Positions 59,301 through 64,000 of a stretch of 64,000 nucleotides of DNA are shown here, piece by piece (position 1 is the stretch's first letter; every line of letters begins with the position of its first letter). A program made the translations under genes and the position numbers. This stretch comes from Synanceia verrucosa (Eukaryota > Chordata > Actinopteri > Perciformes > Synanceiidae), in contig CM056550.1 of NCBI GenBank assembly GCA_029721515.1, forward strand, positions 25,308,619 to 25,372,618, read 5' to 3'. The notes below the pieces were generated by a model. The model saw only the letters and a list, made by a program, of their open reading frames with translations, did no database searches and was not told the DNA's origin.

Positions 59301-59364
59301 TTAAATGGAATTTGTCGCTCTGAAAACTGAGGTGATGCACCCAAATTAATCTAAAAGTAACTCT

Positions 59365-59815
59365 GCAGAAATGTTACAGGAAAACTTGCTCTCTTGTTCA
59401 GTGTTGCTTAAGAAGACCAACACTACTTTCATGTCTGTCTGTTATTATCAAGCTACAACTAGCCCCTGGTTAGCTTAGCTTAGCATAACAACTGGAAACG
59501 AGGAAACAGCCAGCCTGGCTCTGTCCAAAAATAAGTAAATCTGCACACCAGCACCTAATTAACACATGCTATCTAGTAGCAAGCTGTGGTTTTACAAGGG
59601 GTGACGTGTCGTCTCAGTTTTCACTTGTTGCCTGGCAACCTCATGGCAGCAAAAAGCCCAAAAGACAGGTTCAATCCTCCAGTCCTTTTGATAGGAGGAT
59701 CATGTTGTACCTCTGGACTCCAGTCCTTATGCTAAGCTAAGCTAGGTTCTGGCTTTAGCCTCACATTTACCAAACAGATATGAGAGAAAAAAAAATTCCC
59801 AAAGTGTTAAATCAC
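59365..59815. mobile_element. Palindromic-ended non-autonomous DNA element
   Basis: The left arm at about 59430-59485 holds TTAGCTTAGCTTAGCATAAC and a TCATGTCTGTCTGTT block. The right arm at about 59725-59790 holds TTATGCTAAGCTAAGCTAGG and AACAGATATGAGAG, its mirror image. Between them are AACTGGAAACGAGGAAACAG, CCTGGCTCTGTCC and TTGCCTGGCAACCTCATGGC, in the order found in a very common teleost repeat. No transposase. A partial sibling is at 18590-18775. Confidence 0.75.
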
Positions 59816-62800
59816 TAAAATAATGCAAGCGTGACCAAAACAAAATTAGCTTTATGTTGATCCGTCCAACTTCTTAATTTGCAAAGTCGGGGGTGTTGAA
59901 TTGTGCCCTGCTTGCTTTTCTTCAGCCTGCTGTACTGAGGTCTGAAACTGACTGGCTGAGCTCATATCAGGATTAACAGGCTCTAGCAGCTGAGAATGCA
60001 TTTTAAACAGCGAAGTGTAAATGTGTTTCAAGTGAAACGTGTTCTGTGAATCACAGCAACGTGTGTTTCTGTGTACTGTACTTGTCAGTGATCAAACATG
60101 TGGGATGCTGCTGAGCTCAGAGGATTCAGTTTCTATCCACACTGAGCTCATTCCTGGTGTCTTCTCCTCCACTTGACAGGAGTTTGGATGTAGAAAAAAA
60201 AAAGTGAGCCACACATTAATTTACAGTGCAAACACAGTGATTCATCTCTATTGTACCTTGATTTACTGTTGCCTCATTCTCATCAATGGTTTTTTGGAAA
60301 AGCTCACACAACAAGGCTCTGATTTAGTGCTGAGCCACAAGTTCCCCATGTGGGGGAAGAAATCACCTGATGCTTCATGACTGCCTTTAAATCCTCCTTA
60401 TTTAGACAGAAAGCCTTCATAGTCAGCGCTCATGATTTATGCCTTATTATAAGAACATTTTGTTTCCTTCTGACCTTGGTATTATGTTTTATTATTTTTC
60501 TAAAGGTGAGACATTACTTAGATCAAATATTAAAGCTCAGCCACGTTTCCAATTATAATTTCTTAATCATCTTATTTCGTGATAGTCTTTATTTATTTTT
60601 TTTATATTATTTTATGTCTAATTCTATTATGAGGAATTAACTTGACTGAACACCATGTCAGGGTTAAGAGAATGAAAGTGTAGCATTGAATGCAGGAAGG
60701 CATTGTTCTGTTAATAAAGACATACCTGACCCCAGTCTTAACCAACATCAGTCATTCAGTATGTAATAAATTCACAACATGGCAGCAAATTTTGTACCGT
60801 GTTTTGGGATTAAAAACTCCTATATAACGTTATTAATAATATGCTGATGGCAGCGTTTTAAATGTTTAACTGGTGCCCTGTAGAGATATTGATATGTTTT
60901 TATTGTGTTAGTCATTATTAAGGGAAAAACTGCAAACCTAAATGTTAATTACAGCTAGGGGCAGCTTTTCGTACCCAACTGGGAAGCAAGTGGTCGTGTG
61001 TGAGCTGTTATTAGACACACACACCGCTATACTTACACCTTTTATTCAAAAGAAGACATTTTGAAGTTGAAAAGAAATAAAATTGTGGTCACAGTCAAGA
61101 GACTAATTCAACCCACACTTTGCAACTCCCAAAGTCCTGCCAACTTTTAAAGAGCAGTCAAGGATGATGAAGTAATTCATTTTTTCATTTGATTATTGTG
61201 TCTTGTTTGTCCTTGAGAGTTGTCATGATTTTTTTTTTCCCTTCAGTTGAGGCCAAATAAACTTTCAGAAAGGTACAGATCAGGCAGGTGAAGTGTTTTT
61301 TCCATCTCATTTTTGCTTTGCAGAGAGAGAGGAAAAAAGAAAGGAGAGGTGACATGGAGGTTATTCATGGTTGTAGATGTAATGTCATCATTGTAAAGTC
61401 AATGTTTCGATCTCCCACAGCAGCCATTTTCTCCAGGACTTATCGCCATGTCCTTGAACAAGAACACTGAATCCTGCTCGCTTGCTCTTACTGTCACTGT
61501 AATGTCAGCTACATGCCTTAAATGTAAGATGGACAAAAGTGGACGGAGATGACAAGTTGCCAGTAACACAGCTGGCTAGCTTCGATACTGAGAGCTAGAT
61601 CTCTTCTCCAACAGAACCTGGCACACAGGGAGAATATTTAGCTTGGAGCTCAAGGGGAATGCAAATAGTGTCCAGTCCGCTCATCATGGCCAGCAGCAAA
61701 GCCAAATAACAGCCACAAACAAGGTCCTGAGGTTGCATGATTTAAGAGGGAGGATCCTCCAATCAGGGCAAAACCAAGCTTCTCATTTTCAGTTGTTGGC
61801 AGCATCAAAGAAGCTTAATGAAAAGATGTTGATTAGGACCCAGAGAACCAGGGGTGGAGGGGAAGAGCAGAGCTGCCTTCTCCAATTTAACCACAGCGTC
61901 CAACTCTCACTTCTGGTTTTAATGCCGGATTTTGTAAAAAAACAAAAAAAAAAAAACAAAAAAAAACATTTCCTGGAGTTGATCCCACAGGTTTGTCGAA
62001 AATAACAAAAAGGGTGAGGGATGTATCAAATAAGCAATCTAAGTCTGTGTTCATGTGGAAATCCTGTTTGGTGGGGGGCATTTAGCTCAGCCTCGGGTCA
62101 AACAGCCCATCAAGATGAGTGGCTGATGTTGGATGATGCCATATTGAACATTCAGTACGGACATTTTAATGGTTAGGGAACAAAAACTATTGATTAAAAA
62201 TTGAGTTGTACTGAATTAACTAAGAATTATTATGCTTAAATATCTTTCCCTAAAATCACAAATTTATAAATCTTTGCCTTGTCCACTCAAAAAGCCTCAA
62301 GAATATATCATGTCCCCTTATACGTAGCATTAGAGAGGTTGAATTAAAGCATGAACTTTTCTGAGGCCTTTTCTGAAAACTCAAAAATACTGATCTGCAA
62401 CATACTGTACCTCTGACCCTGTAACTCCCTTCTAATGCAAAGGTAAAGAAAGGTTTACCTGTAAAGGTACTCAATGTTAAGTTGTATAGGCTATCTTAGT
62501 ACTTTTTTGTGCCACAAATATGTATATACATATTCTTTTTTTTGTCCCAGCTCATGAAGTGCAAACACTTTGCTGCAGAGAAGCATTAGAAGTAAAGCTT
62601 GCTCTTATTTTTGGGTTATATACACCCTTTTAAAACAAACATTTTTCTATTATACCTGAATAAATATCTATTTTGAAAGGATTTAATCCTTCATAAAACT
62701 TTTGACACATCTATATATCCTTGAATCCGCCTGAAATCAAACAATATTATTGTAATCAATAAATAAATGAAACACACAATCACCCATGGGTACACATTGT

Positions 62801-63239
62801 ATTGGGTGCTATGTGTGATTGGAATGCTAAATGCTAAATGACCTTAAATTACATCTTTTCAAAACGAGACCGATATTTTAATTCACAGGCAATTGAACAC
62901 TCAGTTTAATACACTCAGCTTTGCTTAACCTGGTATGGTATTAGTTTTTAGTCACCAATATTAGCAAACTTTTGGTTTACATTGCTGTATAATCCTGTTA
63001 AAGTGACAAGGCAAGAAACAATCGGAAGAGAAGCAAAACTGAAGCAATGAAATGGCAAAGAGCAGGACTTCTGCTGTTCAGCATTTATCGCTTATTTAGG
63101 CTGAATGCAAAAAGATAAACAGATGTTTACTGGCGTAATCATTCCTATGCACTAATTAGAAATACTGACTATACATTTAGGTCGTGTCGACTTATTTGAT
63201 AGGCTGTCAAGAAGAATCAAGAGTTAAATGCATAAGTGA
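59816..63239. other. Unassigned 3.4-kb stretch
   Basis: No gene recognised. An A-rich run occurs at 61936-61967. Open frames are short; the 120-codon frame at 61643-62005 includes the A-run. Confidence 0.5.
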
Positions 63240-63417
63240 GAGTGAATGAGATGAGGACAGAGGCAGGCTGAAAGTAAGAGACAGTGAGTCAGAGAAGCTG
63301 AAAGACAAGAGTCAGCAGAGAGAAAGAGGAGCTGCAGAGAGCACCGCTCATTCATCCAGTCTCACAAACAACAGAGTCACAGAGAGACGAGGAGGAAGAA
63401 CAGAAAGCGAGGCAAAG
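63240..63417 (+). other. Possible 5' UTR exon
   Basis: A purine-rich segment (GAGAAGCTGAAAGACAAGAG, CAGAGAGAAAGAGGAGCTGC, GAGGAGGAAGAACAGAAAGC) ends GGCAAAG directly before GTAAGG (63418-63423), a near-consensus splice donor. Such sequences are typical of fish non-coding first exons. No start codon with a long frame precedes the donor, so a coding exon would lie to the right of the window. No TATA box is evident. Confidence 0.3.
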
Positions 63418-63487
63418 GTAAGGAGCATCTTGTTCAGCAGAGAAATCACAGCAATACAGATCTATTTACAGAGTAGTAATGGTTCTG

Positions 63488-63489
<2 letters not shown>

Positions 63490-63529
<40 letters not shown>
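63490..63529. repeat. (TG)n microsatellite
   Basis: Perfect TG run of about 40 bases, within the proposed first intron. Confidence 0.98.
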
Positions 63530-63530
<1 letters not shown>

Positions 63531-64000
63531 TCCTGAGATCTCTGAACAGAGAGCATTAAGTTGCCACTCTGCAGTTTGTCACTGACTTGCTGTAATAGTG
63601 GTGTGTGTCATTATTGCAGGTGTTTGTGCACCATCTACAGGCTCGCTTGTGTAACATTATATGACACTTTGGAAAAGTTGCATGTATGAATATGTTGCAG
63701 TGGTAAGAAAAAGAAAAATCCATCCCATGAATAAATAGCATCCTGTATGACACTGTATATTGATGCTTATTTTGCCAGTGATAGGTTTACATATTAAAAA
63801 TACTAATAGGTGTCAGAACTTTCAACCCCAAAACATTTTCATAAAAAACACAAGAGAGGAGAATTCAGACTATCTTAGTGTCAGGTGCTTCTTTTTTTTT
63901 AAGATGTTTTCTTGTAAATTTGTTAATTCTAAAATAAAAGAATGACAAACTAAATCAGAATTATCAGATACTAAGACCAAATGATGAGACTGAATATGGT
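63530..64000. other. Unassigned stretch to window end
   Basis: AT-rich, no feature recognised. Confidence 0.55.

Noticed and set aside
1..64000. CRISPR array, operons, phage or plasmid genes
   Set aside because: No regularly spaced repeats and no dense coding. The sequence is clearly vertebrate in repeat content.
1..64000. LTR retrotransposon or endogenous retrovirus
   Set aside because: No paired long terminal repeats, primer-binding site, or gag, protease or integrase motifs were seen.

Overview
The window reads as non-coding, repeat-rich nuclear DNA from a ray-finned fish, most likely a percomorph teleost. It is visibly AT-rich, packed with (CA/TG)n microsatellites, and holds interspersed repeats typical of teleosts: Tc1-like transposons, a hAT transposase relic, Tx1/L1-like and Rex/CR1-L2-like LINE fragments, a tRNA-type SINE-like repeat with a GGAT tail, and several short DNA-transposon families. 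I found no intact host protein-coding gene, no tRNA or rRNA gene, no CRISPR array and no prokaryotic organisation. The species call and most family names come from recognising sequence by eye, not from a search.

Layout. 1-11 kb: a degenerate THAP-like coding relic at the left edge, one dispersed repeat present twice (463-580 and 8790-8911), a possible TATA-driven first exon near 1 kb, an antisense Tc1 fragment, and a decayed Tc1 element at 4.3-5.2 kb. 11.07-12.69 kb: a hAT transposase pseudogene with a readable BED-like zinc finger and a readable C-terminal dimerisation block, but internal deletions. 15.6-18.8 kb: microsatellites and the minus-strand 3' end of a Tx1/L1-like LINE next to other repeats. 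18.8-33 kb: mostly unassigned DNA with a LINE reverse-transcriptase fragment (22.6-23.0 kb) and two MITE-like elements (25.9-26.6 and 29.3-29.7 kb). 33.3-35.8 kb: a nest of transposons in which one old repeat has taken in a TTAA-ended piggyBac-like element and a young 1,606-bp Tc1 element. The Tc1 element has 51-bp identical terminal repeats, a TA target duplication and a transposase broken only by one extra base in an A run. 37.9-38.3 kb: a full-length antisense SINE-like copy. 42.5-53.7 kb: repeats of several families, an internally deleted LINE, a third Tc1 relic, LINE 3' ends, a CpG-bearing promoter-like stretch with an RFX X-box-like site (51.6-52.0 kb), and an inverted partner of the TTAA element. 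54.6-60 kb: long (CA)n tracts, a SINE-like copy with a 12-bp target duplication, and a palindromic MITE. The right edge (63.2-63.4 kb) has a purine-rich stretch ending in a strong splice donor, a possible 5' UTR exon of a gene lying further right.

No gene pathway operates here. The main content is a record of transposition at different ages, plus a few weak hints of host regulation (about 1.0, 51.6-52.0, 58.8-59.2 and 63.3 kb). I do not see a convincing undescribed biological system. The best candidates for a second look are the near-intact Tc1 element, the X-box promoter-like island, the inverted TTAA pair and the two possible first exons.
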